Shown here: positions 6,187 to 16,100 of the stretch, piece by piece
Layout of the letters: every line of letters starts with the position of its first letter
Numbering within the stretch: position 1 is the first letter of the stretch
From: CAG-452 sp045531335
GTDB taxonomy: Bacteria; Bacillota; Clostridia; TANB77; CAG-508
NCBI GenBank assembly: GCA_045531335.1
Contig: JAZSDU010000036.1
Coordinates: 1-17,812 of the forward strand
Direction: 5' to 3'
Length of the DNA stretch: 17,812 nt
Made by a program: the position numbers and the translations under genes
The notes under the pieces: generated by a model
Databases searched by the model: none
Told to the model about the DNA's origin: nothing
The model's input: the letters and a program-made list of their open reading frames with translations, nothing else

Positions 6187-6217
6187 TAGAGATTGCGGTT
6201 CTGCAATCTCTATTTTT
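6187..6217 (+). terminator. Terminator of the ribosomal cluster
   Basis: TAGAGATTGC (6187-6196) pairs perfectly with GCAATCTCTA (6203-6212) around the six-base loop GGTTCT, followed by TTTTT. It starts 22 bases after the rplL stop and closes the rpmG-to-rplL unit. Confidence 0.9.
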
Positions 6218-6299
6218 GTATTCGCAAACTATAATTTGTTAGGTTGGATTGATTTTAGAAATTCGTGTAGGCATTATGAATTTTATTGTAACTTCATCG

Positions 6300-6329
6300 A
6301 TTAAATGAAAATTTTAATTTTCATTTAAT
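6300..6329. repeat. Perfect 14-bp AT-rich palindrome
   Basis: ATTAAATGAAAATT (6300-6313) is perfectly complementary to AATTTTCATTTAAT (6316-6329) with a two-base centre. It lacks a G/C-rich core and has no clear T run, so it is not a convincing terminator. It immediately precedes a second inverted repeat. Confidence 0.55.
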
Positions 6330-6336
6330 ATTAGGA

Positions 6337-6408
6337 GCAAAATAATTAATTTTTGCAAACATGGGGCCGATCACTGAGGCCTTTTTGTTTCAAAAATTAA
6401 TATTTTGC
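6337..6408. repeat. 72-base inverted-repeat element upstream of the amidohydrolase
   Basis: GCAAAATAATTAATTTTTG (6337-6355) pairs with CAAAAATTAATATTTTGC (6391-6408) with one bulged A. Inside is a smaller GGCC...GGCC hairpin followed by TTTTTG (about 6364-6386), which could act as a terminator on its own. The remainder of the 6218-6432 gap shows no gene or RNA that I recognise. Confidence 0.5.
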
Positions 6409-6432
6409 GCATATATTAAACCATTTATTTTA

Positions 6433-6461
6433 TTGAAATATTAAAAAATATATAATATAAT
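6433..6461 (+). promoter_or_regulatory. Promoter of the amidohydrolase gene
   Basis: TTGAAA (6433-6438), 17-base spacer, TATAAT (6456-6461), about 32 bases before the ATG. Confidence 0.72.
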
Positions 6462-6493
6462 CTATCTAAATTAATAAAAAAGAGGTATTTGTT

Positions 6494-7777
6494 ATGAAAA
6501 TATTAATTAAAAACTGTAACTTAATATCTATGTCTGAAAAAAGAGAAAAATATGAAGAAGAAATTGATATATTAATAAATGAGGACAAAATAGAAAAAAT
6601 TGACAAAGTGATTAATCAAGATGATTGTGACAAGGTAATTGATGCAAGAGGAAAAGTAGTTATGCCAGGACTTATAAATACACATACACATATAGCAATG
6701 AGTATATTTAGAGATACACTAGATGGGTATGGATTACAAGAATGGTTAAATGATAAGATTTGGCCAATGGAAGATAAGATGAATGAAGAAGATGTCTATA
6801 ATGCATCAGTTTTATCATGTATTGAAATGATAAAAAGCGGAACAACTACATTTAACGACCAGTATTTCATGACAGATGCTACTATAAAAGCTTCTATGGA
6901 AAGAGGATTAAGAATTCATTGTACTAGAGCATTAATGGATATTAATGGTAATGGAGAACAAAGATTAGAAGAATTAGAAGAGCTAATTAATAAGTATGAT
7001 AAAGATAATGATAAAGTTAAAATTAATGTTGGTATACATTCATTATATACTTGTACAAAAGAATATGTAAAAAAAGCAATAGAACTTGCTAAGAAATATA
7101 ATTTATATGTGCATATGCATTTCGCTGAAAATTCTCAGGAATTAGAAGACATTAAAAAAATACATAATGTTAATATTCCGAGTGGTTTGTTAGAAGAATA
7201 TTTGGGAAATGTAAAATCTGTGTTAGCTCATTGTGTAAAAATAAATCCAGAAGAAATGAGTGGCTTAAAAAATTTGAATATAAGTGTGGCACATTGCCCA
7301 GTTAGTAATTTAAAATTAGGTTGTGGTATTGCTAAGATTAAGGATTTTATAGAAAATGGAATAAATGTATCACTTGGGACTGACGGACAGGGAAGTGGAA
7401 GCAATTTAGATATGTTTAGTACTATGGCATATACTGCATTGCTTCAAAAAGGTATTAATGAAGATGCAACATTACTACCAGCATATGATGTTATAAAAAT
7501 GGCAACTATAAATGGTGCAAAAGCTCTTAATGCAGATAATGAAATTGGTAGTATAGAAGAAGGGAAAAAAGCAGATTTGATAATTCTTGATTTAGAAACA
7601 ACAATGACAGAACCTATAAATGATGTGTTTTCAAACATTGTATATAATGTAAAACCAAACAATGTAATAACCACTATAGTAAATGGTAAAATTCTTATGG
7701 AAGATAGAAAAATTGAAGGGATAAATGAAGAAGAGATATATCAAAAATGTAATTCTATAATAAGAAGGCTTACTTGA
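6494..7777 (+). CDS. mtaD: Amidohydrolase, 5-methylthioadenosine/S-adenosylhomocysteine deaminase-like
   Basis: A cytoplasmic metal-dependent deaminase of the amidohydrolase superfamily, 427 residues, full length. The metal site is visible as PGLINTHTH (His64, His66), HMHFAEN (His207/His209, Glu212), LAHC (His246) and GTDGQGSGSNLDMF (Asp297). The GIHSLYTC block (181-188) and the order of motifs match the MTA/SAH/adenosine deaminase group. These enzymes recycle adenosyl by-products of methylation to inosyl forms. The exact substrate (MTA, SAH, 5'-deoxyadenosine or another amine) cannot be set by sequence alone. The ATG at 6494 follows AAGAGG. The gene has its own promoter. Confidence 0.85.
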   Translation: MKILIKNCNLISMSEKREKYEEEIDILINEDKIEKIDKVINQDDCDKVIDARGKVVMPGLINTHTHIAMSIFRDTLDGYGLQEWLNDKIWPMEDKMNEEDVYNASVLSCIEMIKSGTTTFNDQYFMTDATIKASMERGLRIHCTRALMDINGNGEQRLEELEELINKYDKDNDKVKINVGIHSLYTCTKEYVKKAIELAKKYNLYVHMHFAENSQELEDIKKIHNVNIPSGLLEEYLGNVKSVLAHCVKINPEEMSGLKNLNISVAHCPVSNLKLGCGIAKIKDFIENGINVSLGTDGQGSGSNLDMFSTMAYTALLQKGINEDATLLPAYDVIKMATINGAKALNADNEIGSIEEGKKADLIILDLETTMTEPINDVFSNIVYNVKPNNVITTIVNGKILMEDRKIEGINEEEIYQKCNSIIRRLT

Positions 7778-7802
7778 CAAAAAATGCTAAAAAATATATA
7801 AT
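7774..7802 (+). promoter_or_regulatory. Consensus promoter overlapping the mtaD stop codon
   Basis: TTGACA (7774-7779), 17-base spacer, TATAAT (7797-7802): both boxes are perfect sigma-A consensus. The TGA inside the -35 box is the mtaD stop codon (7775-7777). It should drive the secreted peptidase gene at 7840. Confidence 0.85.
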
Positions 7803-7839
7803 TACTTGGTAGTTTATAAAAGGAGAGATGTAGCTTAAA

Positions 7840-9177
7840 ATGAATAATTTAAAAAGAATTTCAAGCATAGCATTAAGTGGAATAGTTTTATTTGGAACAA
7901 TTTGCTTTGCAAAAACAGGTACTGTAAACGCTCCGAATGGTCTTATTTTAAGAGAAGAGGCATCTAAAAGTGGAGAAATTATAATGACAGTTAGTGATAA
8001 AAGCAAAGTAGAAATACAAGAAAAAGATGGCGAATGGTATAAAGTAAAATATAATTCTCATGAAGGGTATTTATTTGCTGAATATGTAGAGGTACAAGAG
8101 AAAGAAGAGACAGAACAAACTGTAGAATCTACACAAGAGCAAACAGAAGATAGTAAGCCAGTAGAAGAAGATACAAACAATGAAGAAAAACAATTTCCAC
8201 AAAAGCAAAAGGTTAAGTCAAATCTAAAGATATATCTTATACCATCAGTTACAGCAAAGACTATAGCAGATGTTACACAAGGTACAGAAGTAACGATTAA
8301 CTACGAGTTAAATAATTGGGTAAATATAACATATGGAAACACTCAAGGTTGGGCGAGAAAATATTTTGTAAATACAGAAAACAAAGAAAAGGTTGAGGAT
8401 ACTAAAACAGAAGAAACTAAAGTAGAAGATAATAAAAAAGAAGAGGAAACTAAAACAACTGAAACTGTTATAGACAATAAAAAAGGATATGTAGATGTAA
8501 GTAATTCTGCAAATTTAAGAGAAAAAGCAAGTACTTCTTCAAATATAATAAATACTTTACTTAGAAATACAGAGGTAACAATTATTGCAGAAGAAGGAGA
8601 TTTTTATAAAATAAAATATCAAGATATTACAGGTTACATGGCAAAAGAATTAATATCTGAAAAACCAGTAGCAGAAGTAACAAGTAGAGGTAATTCTGGA
8701 GAAAGAAATACATCTACACAAATTAATGAAAGTGCGCAAGTTAAAGATAGTGAAGAAAAAACAGAAGAAACAACTAATAATACAGCAACATCCAATTCAT
8801 CTAATGGTAGTAATGTTGTTTCATATGCAAAAAAATATATAGGATATGATTATGTATCAGGGGGAACAACTCCGAACAGCGGATTTGACTGCTCAGGATT
8901 TACATACTATGTATACAATTCATGTGGATATTCATTAAGTAGATCATGCCAAACACAAGCAAAAACAGGGACTGCTGTTTCAAGACAAAATTTAAAAGCA
9001 GGGGATTTAGTATTTTTTAACAACGGTTCTAATGGAAGTATAGGCCATGTTGGAATATATATAGGAGATGGACAATTTGTACATGCAGAAAATAGCAGAA
9101 CAGGAGTTAGAATTGATACTATAAATAGTGGATATTATAATAAATATTATTATTCAGCAAGAAGAATAGTAGATTAG
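7840..9177 (+). CDS. Secreted cell-wall peptidase, three SH3b domains plus NlpC/P60
   Basis: An exported 445-residue peptidoglycan endopeptidase. A signal peptide occupies residues 1-24 (charged start, hydrophobic core, cleavage near CFA-K). Three SH3b wall-binding domains follow at about 26-86, 122-178 and 214-273, joined by Glu/Lys/Thr-rich linkers. The C-terminal NlpC/P60 domain (about 325-445) has catalytic Cys351 in FDCSGF, His403 in GHVGIYIGDG and polar residue His415 in FVHAEN. Such enzymes usually cut D-Glu to diamino-acid bonds in wall peptides, in growth or cell separation. The ribosome binding site AGGAG lies 14 bases from the ATG, a wide spacing. comEC starts 21 bases downstream. 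Confidence 0.92.
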   Translation: MNNLKRISSIALSGIVLFGTICFAKTGTVNAPNGLILREEASKSGEIIMTVSDKSKVEIQEKDGEWYKVKYNSHEGYLFAEYVEVQEKEETEQTVESTQEQTEDSKPVEEDTNNEEKQFPQKQKVKSNLKIYLIPSVTAKTIADVTQGTEVTINYELNNWVNITYGNTQGWARKYFVNTENKEKVEDTKTEETKVEDNKKEEETKTTETVIDNKKGYVDVSNSANLREKASTSSNIINTLLRNTEVTIIAEEGDFYKIKYQDITGYMAKELISEKPVAEVTSRGNSGERNTSTQINESAQVKDSEEKTEETTNNTATSNSSNGSNVVSYAKKYIGYDYVSGGTTPNSGFDCSGFTYYVYNSCGYSLSRSCQTQAKTGTAVSRQNLKAGDLVFFNNGSNGSIGHVGIYIGDGQFVHAENSRTGVRIDTINSGYYNKYYYSARRIVD

Positions 9178-9198
9178 GGGGCACTTCTAAAGGCAGGA

Positions 9199-11638
9199 GT
9201 GATAAATATAGAAAGACCTATAGTAGTATGCACAATTGGATTTTTAATAGGTATTATATATGGGCTATACTTTGAAAAAAGTATAGCTTTTATTTTACCT
9301 ATAATACTTTTAGTATATATATTAATTACTAGAAAATTTAGTAAGTATAAATTGGTAAAATATTCAAAAGTTTTTTTAAGTAAGAAAAGTCTTTTAGCTA
9401 TTACAATTTGTGCTTTGATTTCTAATGCTTATATACTAGTTCTTAATTTTAAGTATAATAGTTTTTACCAAAATCCACCTGATTTAATTCAAACATATGC
9501 AATTGTAATTCGGAGACTGTCAAGAGAAAGAATATACAAATATGTATATAATAAAATTAGAATCAGGAAAATATAGAGGTAAGAGTTTTTATTTATATAC
9601 AGATAAGAATAATATTTTAAAATATGGAGATTTAATAGAAATAAATGGGGAATATACTATTCCAAGTGAAGCAAGAAATTATAAAGGATTTGATTATAGA
9701 GAATATTTAAAAACAAAAAAGATATATGGAAGTATAAAAACAGAAAATAATCAAATTAAAATAATTGAAAGAAACAGATTAAATCCAATTCTTATGTTTT
9801 CACATAAAGTTAGAAGTTATATTGTTGATGTATCAAATAAGTTGATTTCTCAAGAAACAAGTAGTTTATTAGTTGGAATTCTAATAGGAGATAAAGGTAA
9901 GATATCAGAAGATATAATAGAAAATTTTAAAATAAGCAATTTGTCACATATGCTATCAGTATCTGGAGCTCACACTTCATATATAATAATTGGAATAACA
10001 TTTATTTTAAGTAAGAGTAAAATATCAAAAAAATGGATCTATATGTTTACAATTCTCATTTTAATTTTATTGATGTTCATAACAAACTTTACAGCTTCTG
10101 TCACAAGAGCATGTTTCATGGCAATTATTGTTTTAGGTGCTAATTTATTATATAGAAAGCCTGATATATGGACCAGTATATCAATATCGTTATTGGCGAT
10201 TTTAATAGCTAATCCATTTAGCATTAATGAAATAGGATTACAATTATCTTATTTAGGTACTATCGGAATTGTTTTGTTTAATAAGAATGTAGAAAAATTT
10301 TTAAATAGAATAAAGATAAATAATAAATTATCAAAACTTTTGTCAGTTTCCGTATCTGCTCAAATTATGATAATGCCAATAATGGCTTATAAATTTAATA
10401 CAATTTCATTAACATTTTTTATTTCAAATATTTTAGCGAGTCCTTTTTTAGGAATAAATATAATTCTAGGATTTATAACAATATTTATATCTTTTATATC
10501 ATTTGATTTAGCTAAAATGTTAGCAATATTATTAGATTTGGGTTTAAAAGTATTAATATTTATTTCTGAAATTACTGCAAAACTTCCATTAAGTAGTATT
10601 TTAATAAAAACTCCATATGTTTTTACAATAATTCTAATTTATTGTTTAGTTCTAACATTAAATTATATCTATTCTATTTATGATTCAAATAGAAGTTTAA
10701 GATTATTTCAAAAGCACTTATTAAAAAATTTAAACAAAAGTAATATAAGAAAATTTTTATTAATTATATTAATTTTAATTATTGTTTTTAATACTTTTTT
10801 AATTACTTATTCATTAATTCCAAAAAATTTAAGAATTTATTTTATAGATGTAGGACAAGGAGATTCATGTTTAATTATTACCCCAAATAACAAAAAGATT
10901 TTAATAGATGGAGGAGAAGGAGAACCAGAAGTACTATTATCATATTTGCTAGACAGAAGAATTAAGTCAATAGATTATATTATGATATCTCATTTTGATA
11001 GTGACCACTGTAATGGATTAATAGATATAATTAAAAATCTACAAGTTAAGAATATTTTAATTTCTAAACAAGCATATTTTTCTGATGAATATAAAAACAT
11101 TGCAAACACCATAAATTTAAAGAAAATCAAAGTAATATTTGTAAAACAAGGTGATAGTTTGAATGTTGATAAGAATATAAAATTAGATATTTTTTATCCA
11201 ACTGAAAAATTAGAATATGAAGATTTAAACAACAATTCAATTGTTGCAAAACTTACATATAATTATTTTTCAGTTTTATTCACAGGAGATATAGAAAAAT
11301 CAGAGGAAAATATTTTGGAAATATATAAAGATAGAGAATTAGAAAGTGATGTTATCAAAATAGCGCACCATGGATCTAAAACATCATCAAGCAAAGAATT
11401 TTTGGAAGCGGTAAAGCCTAAAATAGCACTAATTGGAGTAGGAGAAAACAACACTTTCGGGCATCCAAACAATGGAGTTTTAGAAAGATTAGAAAATATT
11501 AATTGTAAAATTTACAGAACAGATAAAATGGGTGAGATAGAAATCAAGATAAATAACAAAGGAAAGATATTAATAAATAAGATTTTAAATTATACTGCAA
11601 CTAAAAATAGTTGCAAAAGACAAAAGAAAGGAGTATAA
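9199..11638 (+). CDS. comEC: ComEC/Rec2 competence channel, coded in two frames joined by a +1 shift at 9511
   Basis: ComEC is the membrane channel through which single-stranded DNA enters in transformation. Codons 1-104 (9199-9510, GTG start after AAAGG) hold two membrane segments and the start of the N-terminal OB-like domain. That frame then ends at 9574-9576. Reading from GGA at 9512 in the +1 frame gives 708 further residues: the rest of the N-terminal domain (EYTNMYIIKLESGKYRGKSF), the multi-pass competence domain (SHMLSVSGAH), and a metallo-beta-lactamase-like domain from about residue 545 (YFIDVGQGDS, SHFDSDHCNG, IAHHGSKTSSS, TFGHPN). The joined product of 812 residues is full length. 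The downstream ATG at 9542 is not a sensible start because the frame's homology begins earlier. A sequencing indel or real inactivation remains possible. Confidence 0.85.
9508..9514 (+). other. +1 frame-shift site in comEC at an in-frame CGG codon
   Basis: The upstream frame reads GCA ATT GTA ATT CGG AGA. The downstream frame is open from 9509, after a stop at 9506-9508. It gives ComEC-like sequence when read GGA GAC TGT CAA GAG AAA GAA TAT. The shift must therefore lie close to 9509-9530, and skipping C9511 of the CGG codon joins the frames. The same geometry occurs at 16744-16750. Confidence 0.7.
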
Positions 11639-11641
11639 TAT

Positions 11642-11896
11642 ATGAGTAAGAAAGAAAAACTATTACAAAGATTAAAATCAAAACCAAAAGATTTTACATA
11701 TGATGAATTAAAAACACTATTAAATTATTTAGGATTTAATGAATATAACAAAGGGAAAACATCTGGTTCAGCAGTTAAATTCATAGATATTCATAACAGA
11801 ACAATTGAGTTGCACAAACCGCATCCAAGCAATACACTAAAGATTTATAAACTTATTGAAATAATCAAACAGTTAGATGAATGGGAGATGATATAA
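11642..11896 (+). CDS. hicA: HicA-family mRNA interferase toxin
   Basis: An 84-residue protein of the HicA family: a small dsRNA-binding-like fold that cuts mRNA when freed from HicB. Family features are FTYDELKTLLNYLGF (residues 18-32), a GKTSGSAVKFID strand (38-49) and IELHKPHPSN (55-64). In classical HicA the catalytic His follows Gly-Ser; here the residue is Ala44. The HKPHP motif (His58, His61) is kept, as in a divergent HicA branch. AAAGGAG (11627-11633) lies inside the end of comEC and the ATG is three bases after its stop, so expression may be coupled to comEC. The stop overlaps the hicB start. Confidence 0.82.
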   Translation: MSKKEKLLQRLKSKPKDFTYDELKTLLNYLGFNEYNKGKTSGSAVKFIDIHNRTIELHKPHPSNTLKIYKLIEIIKQLDEWEMI

Positions 11897-12237
11897 TGAA
11901 TAATATAATGAAATATAAAGGATATTGGGCAGAAGTTCAATATAGTGATGAAGACGAGTGCTTTTGGGGGAAAATAGAAGGATTAAAGAATTCCTTAATT
12001 TTATTTGAAGGACAAACGGTTAAAGAGTTAAAAAAAGATTTTAAGAATGCTATTGATGAACATTTAAACATGTGCAAAGAGTTAAACATAGAACCTGAAA
12101 AACAATGTAAAGGTTCATTAAATGTTAGGCTAGGAGTAGAACTTCATAATCAAGCAAAAATGAAATCAATTGAAAAAAAGATAAGTATAAACGAATTAAT
12201 AAAAGAAGCAGTAACATTATATCTAAAAACAAATTAA
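11896..12237 (+). CDS. hicB: HicB-family antitoxin
   Basis: A 113-residue antitoxin. The N-terminal half (about 5-58, KGYWAEVQYSDEDECFWGKIEGL, then LKKDFKNAIDEHL) is the degenerate RNase H-like fold that binds HicA. The C-terminal part (about 73-112, GSLNVRLGVELHNQAK..SINELIKEAVTLYL) is a ribbon-helix-helix DNA-binding domain, probably used for autorepression. An in-frame ATG at 11881 lies inside hicA. I choose 11896 because GGGAG (11883-11887) is well spaced, giving a TAATG stop-start overlap and tight translational coupling. No promoter for the pair alone was evident. Confidence 0.86.
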   Translation: MNNIMKYKGYWAEVQYSDEDECFWGKIEGLKNSLILFEGQTVKELKKDFKNAIDEHLNMCKELNIEPEKQCKGSLNVRLGVELHNQAKMKSIEKKISINELIKEAVTLYLKTN

Positions 12238-12287
12238 AAAATGAAATAAAAATCGCAGTTCTAACGACATTCCCTAAATAATGTATA

Positions 12288-12315
12288 TTTTATCTAAATA
12301 TTGGAAAAGATAAAA
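12288..12315. repeat. Short inverted repeat upstream of the BofC-like gene
   Basis: TTTTATCT (12288-12295) pairs with AGATAAAA (12308-12315) around 12 bases, ending 13 bases before the next ATG. It lacks a T run. It could be an operator or chance in AT-rich DNA. I could not identify a promoter in 12238-12328. Confidence 0.3.
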
Positions 12316-12328
12316 CTGGTGATGATAG

Positions 12329-12919
12329 ATGAAAAAATATACAATTATTGCAATAATAACAGTTGGAGTCGTTTTGGGATTTTTAACTGGAATATATTTA
12401 TATAGAATAAATCAAGTTGAAACTAAGAAATTAGCAGAAGTAAATCAAGAAGAAATTAATAATATATTAAACAATGATAATGAAGAAGTATTGAATACGA
12501 TAAAAACAAATAGTGAAGAAGAAAAGGTTTCTCCTAATTGTAATTTAATATTGAAAGTATATTATAATAAATGTGAGCATTTAATTGAGAAGAGACAATT
12601 AATTGAAGATATAGTAGTAAATATGACTGAGCAAGAATTAAGAGAAAAGTTTAATGAATGGGAAATACAAAAATTTACACCTACAGAGATTGTTTTATAT
12701 AAAGAAGTAAATGAGTTTTGCGATGAACATTTCTTATTAAAAGAAAAAGATGGATACATTACTATTTATGAATTAGATGAAAACGAAAATGCTAAATTCC
12801 TTCAAACAACAGAAATTTCTATAGAGTATCTAGCTGAAGAGGATTTAGAACAGATTAGAAATGGAATTAAAGTATATACAAAAAAAGAGTTAAATAAAAC
12901 ACTAGAAGATTTTGAGTAA
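12329..12919 (+). CDS. Membrane-anchored protein with a BofC C-terminal-like domain
   Basis: A 196-residue protein with one N-terminal membrane segment (about residues 5-25) and the remainder outside the cytoplasm. Residues 30-65 are an acidic Asn/Glu-rich linker. The following region (VYYNKCEHLIEKRQLIEDIVVNMTEQEL and WEIQKFTPTEIVLYKEV) and the ending (TEISIEYLAEEDLEQIRNGI, then KELNKTLEDFE) resemble BofC C-terminal domains found in Clostridia. In Bacillus, BofC is a forespore-made protein of the intermembrane space that inhibits the SpoIVB signalling protease and so times sigma-K. Whether that role is kept here is inference. The start ATG follows GGTGATG, a weak ribosome binding site. Confidence 0.68.
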   Translation: MKKYTIIAIITVGVVLGFLTGIYLYRINQVETKKLAEVNQEEINNILNNDNEEVLNTIKTNSEEEKVSPNCNLILKVYYNKCEHLIEKRQLIEDIVVNMTEQELREKFNEWEIQKFTPTEIVLYKEVNEFCDEHFLLKEKDGYITIYELDENENAKFLQTTEISIEYLAEEDLEQIRNGIKVYTKKELNKTLEDFE

Positions 12920-13057
12920 ATATAAACCCTAGAAAGCTGCATGCGTAGGCAATACAGCAAAAGTAACACAATATGTTCGAAAAAAGACATAAAAATGTAA
13001 TAATAGACATAATAAAACACTTAAAAACAGCTTCCGTAAAGAAAAAAATTAGAAAAC

Positions 13058-13093
13058 AAGCAATGGTAAAGATTAGAGCCATTGCTTTTTTTT
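13058..13093 (+). terminator. Terminator before the protease/dockerin gene
   Basis: AAGCAATGG (13058-13066) pairs perfectly with CCATTGCTT (13079-13087) around a 12-base loop, followed by six further Ts. It lies 138 bases after the BofC-like stop. The intervening 12920-13057 stretch shows only weak pairing (AAGCTG 12934-12939 with CAGCTT 13028-13033) and no gene I trust. Confidence 0.9.
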
Positions 13094-13149
13094 AATTTTA
13101 TTTCTAATATATAGATAGAAAAAATAGATGAAAAAGGAGCTTAAAGCAT

Positions 13150-16100
13150 ATGTATCAAAGAAAAAGAATATCAATAATATTAATAGTGATTTTATTATTT
13201 CAAATTGTTTTACCAATAGTGGCAACTACAAAAGTAATAGCAATTGAAGAAGTTAATAAAGAAGAACAATCGGTAAATGAGATAGAGACAAATTTGAAAA
13301 CTATAAAATTTGGTTCTTACTCAAATGAAAATATTGAAGAAAATTCAGAAGAAATAGTAAAAGAAACTAGTCCTATACTAGAAGCCAGTGAAAACATAAG
13401 TGAAGCATACTTGGAGTGGAGTGAATTATCAGAAGAAGATAAGCAAGATACAGTAGAGCCAAGAAAAGAATATATTGATATTTCTGAATTACAAACAAAT
13501 GAACAGTTTGTAACATCAGGAACTACAATTCCTGAAGAATATAATTTAAGAGATACTTTAAGTGAAATAAAAACAGAATCACAAGGAAGTAATGGAAATT
13601 GTTATGCATATGCTGGATTAAATGCAATAGAAACAAATATAGCATTAAAAACAGGGACAATTTATGATTTTTCAGAAATGCATATTGAATATATGACATC
13701 TACACTTTTAGGTGGAAGTAGAACTTTTGATGCAGGAGGAAATTTTCAAACAGTAGTTAAATATTCAGATGATTTAAAAGGGCCTGTATTAGAAAGTGAA
13801 ATTGCTAACAAAAATTATACAGAAGATGAATATACATTATTAAAAAATGCTAAACCTATAGTAAATATTACAGAAACTATAGAATTTCCAACTATAAACA
13901 AAAGATATGGATATACAGAAGAAGAATTAACAGAATTTAGGGAGAGTGTTAAAACACATATAATGGAAAATGGTTCTGTATATGCATCAATATATTTTTC
14001 AGAATCTAGTAATTATTATAATAGCACTACAAAAGGTTATTCATGTTTAGATACATCTGTTTTAACTAATCATGCAGTAAGCATAATTGGATGGGATGAT
14101 AGTTATTCAAAAGATAATTTCCCAGCAGCTAATAAACCATCAAAAGATGGAGCATGGATTGCTTTAAATTCGCATGGAAGTTCTTTTGGAAATAATGGAG
14201 TTTTCTATATCTCATATGAAGACAATTGGGTAGAATACAATATGAGTGGTGTAGTTAGTACTACAAATTTTATTGATACTTATGGGCCAAAAGTAGAATT
14301 AACAAATTATACAAATGAAAATAATAGTATTAGTGCAACTATAAATGTATTTGATATAGGTGGAAGTGGAGTTAATGCTTCAAGTTTAAAATATCAATGG
14401 ACACAAAGCACGGAACAACCAACTTTAGAAAGTTTTACAACAACTTTTACAAATGGCGATACATTAAGTAAAACATATGCAGATGGTGAACAATGGTATT
14501 TATGGATATTAGCATACGATACAGAAAATAATTATTCAATAAGTGGTGCAGTACAAGAATTAAAATTTACAGATGAAAACTTTTATAATGCATTATGCTA
14601 TGTTCTTTCTGATAGCATAATATCATCAAAAGCAAATGAGGATGGGACCTATTCTATATTTATGACAAAAGATGAAATAAAAACTATTATAAAGTTAGAT
14701 CTATCAACGGGGGAATATCCAGCAGATCATACAAGTGATCACATAAATAATATAAACGGAATAGAAAATTTTACAAATTTAGAATATTTATATCTATTTG
14801 GAAACAACATTAAAAGTGTTGATAATATTAAATGGCCTGCAAAAATAAAAGTAATAGATTTGAGAGGTAATTATATTTCAGAAATGAAAAATACAATATT
14901 TCCAGAAGGATTATTAACTTTAGGATTGGAACATATAAGTGAATTTTCTATACAATTACCAGAGTCTTTAGAGATATTAAATTTAGATCATAGTGAAAAT
15001 TTAGATTTTACAAATATAAGTTTTCCATCTAAATTAAAAAAATTAAGTATATGTTATAACAATATAAAAGAAATTGAGAAAATTAAATTCCCAGAATCTT
15101 TAGAAGAATTAAGCATAGAAGAGAATAATGTTGATAATATTGATTGTTTGGAAATATTAGAGAATTTAAAAGTATTAAATATTAGAGATAATAATATAAA
15201 AGATATATCTGTAATTAATAATTTTCAAAAATTAGAACAATTTTGCTGTTATAATAACGGAATAAAAAACATTAAAAATGTTAATTTTCCAAATTCAATA
15301 AAAAATTTATATCTATCGGATAATGAAATAGAAGATATTTCTAACATTAATTGGCCAGAAAATTTAGAATACTTATATTTAAATAATAATAAGATTTCTA
15401 ATATAGACGGATTCAAGGTAAATAATGTTGGAATTGTTGATATGAGTGATAATAATATAGTGGATTTATCAAATTTTGAAAGTGGAGCGAATACAATAAG
15501 TTTAGCTAATAATAAAATAAATACAATAGAGGGGATAAAATGGTCAAATTATACAAACACTATTATACTGTCAAATAATGAAATATCAAATATAAATAAT
15601 GTTGAATGGCCAGAACAACTTGATTCTTTAGCAATAAATGGAAATAACATACCAGGATTAAACGGTGTAGTATGGAAAGAAAATTTAAGATATTTAATAT
15701 TAAGTGATAATAATATTTCTGAAATTAAAAATGTGACATGGCCAGAGAGCTTGAAAGCGTTAGAATTAGTAGAAAACAATATAACAGATTTAAGCTGGAT
15801 TGAGAGTGGTACAAATTTACTTGGAGTAGCATTAAATGATAACAATATATACAATTTAGAAAGTTTATCTGTTTTAAGTAAATTGCAAGAATTACATTTA
15901 GATAATAATTATATTGAAGATATTTCACCATTAGAAAATTTATCAAGTTTAAGTAGTCTAAATATTAAAAATCAAGAAATAATAAAAGTTGTAGATAATG
16001 AGACGACAAATATTGAGTTACCACAAATAATAAAAGAAAGCACTTTAAATACAAGTAAAGTATATACAACATATCCAACTGTTTTAATGAAATGTAGTAT

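Noticed and set aside
11596..11615. Hairpin TGCAACTA/TAGTTGCA at the end of comEC as a terminator before hicA.
   Set aside because: It has no T run and lies inside the coding sequence; it may be chance.
9542..11638. A separate ComEC gene starting at ATG 9542.
   Set aside because: ComEC-like sequence in this frame begins upstream of the ATG, there is no ribosome binding site, and the N-terminal part lies in the preceding frame.
12920..13057. A riboswitch (cyclic di-GMP type) or other structured RNA before the protease gene.
   Set aside because: Only weak pairing is seen, the conserved core is missing, and a terminator separates it from the next gene.
12973..13095. A 40-codon lysine-rich reading frame.
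   Set aside because: It has no ribosome binding site and runs through the terminator stem and T run.
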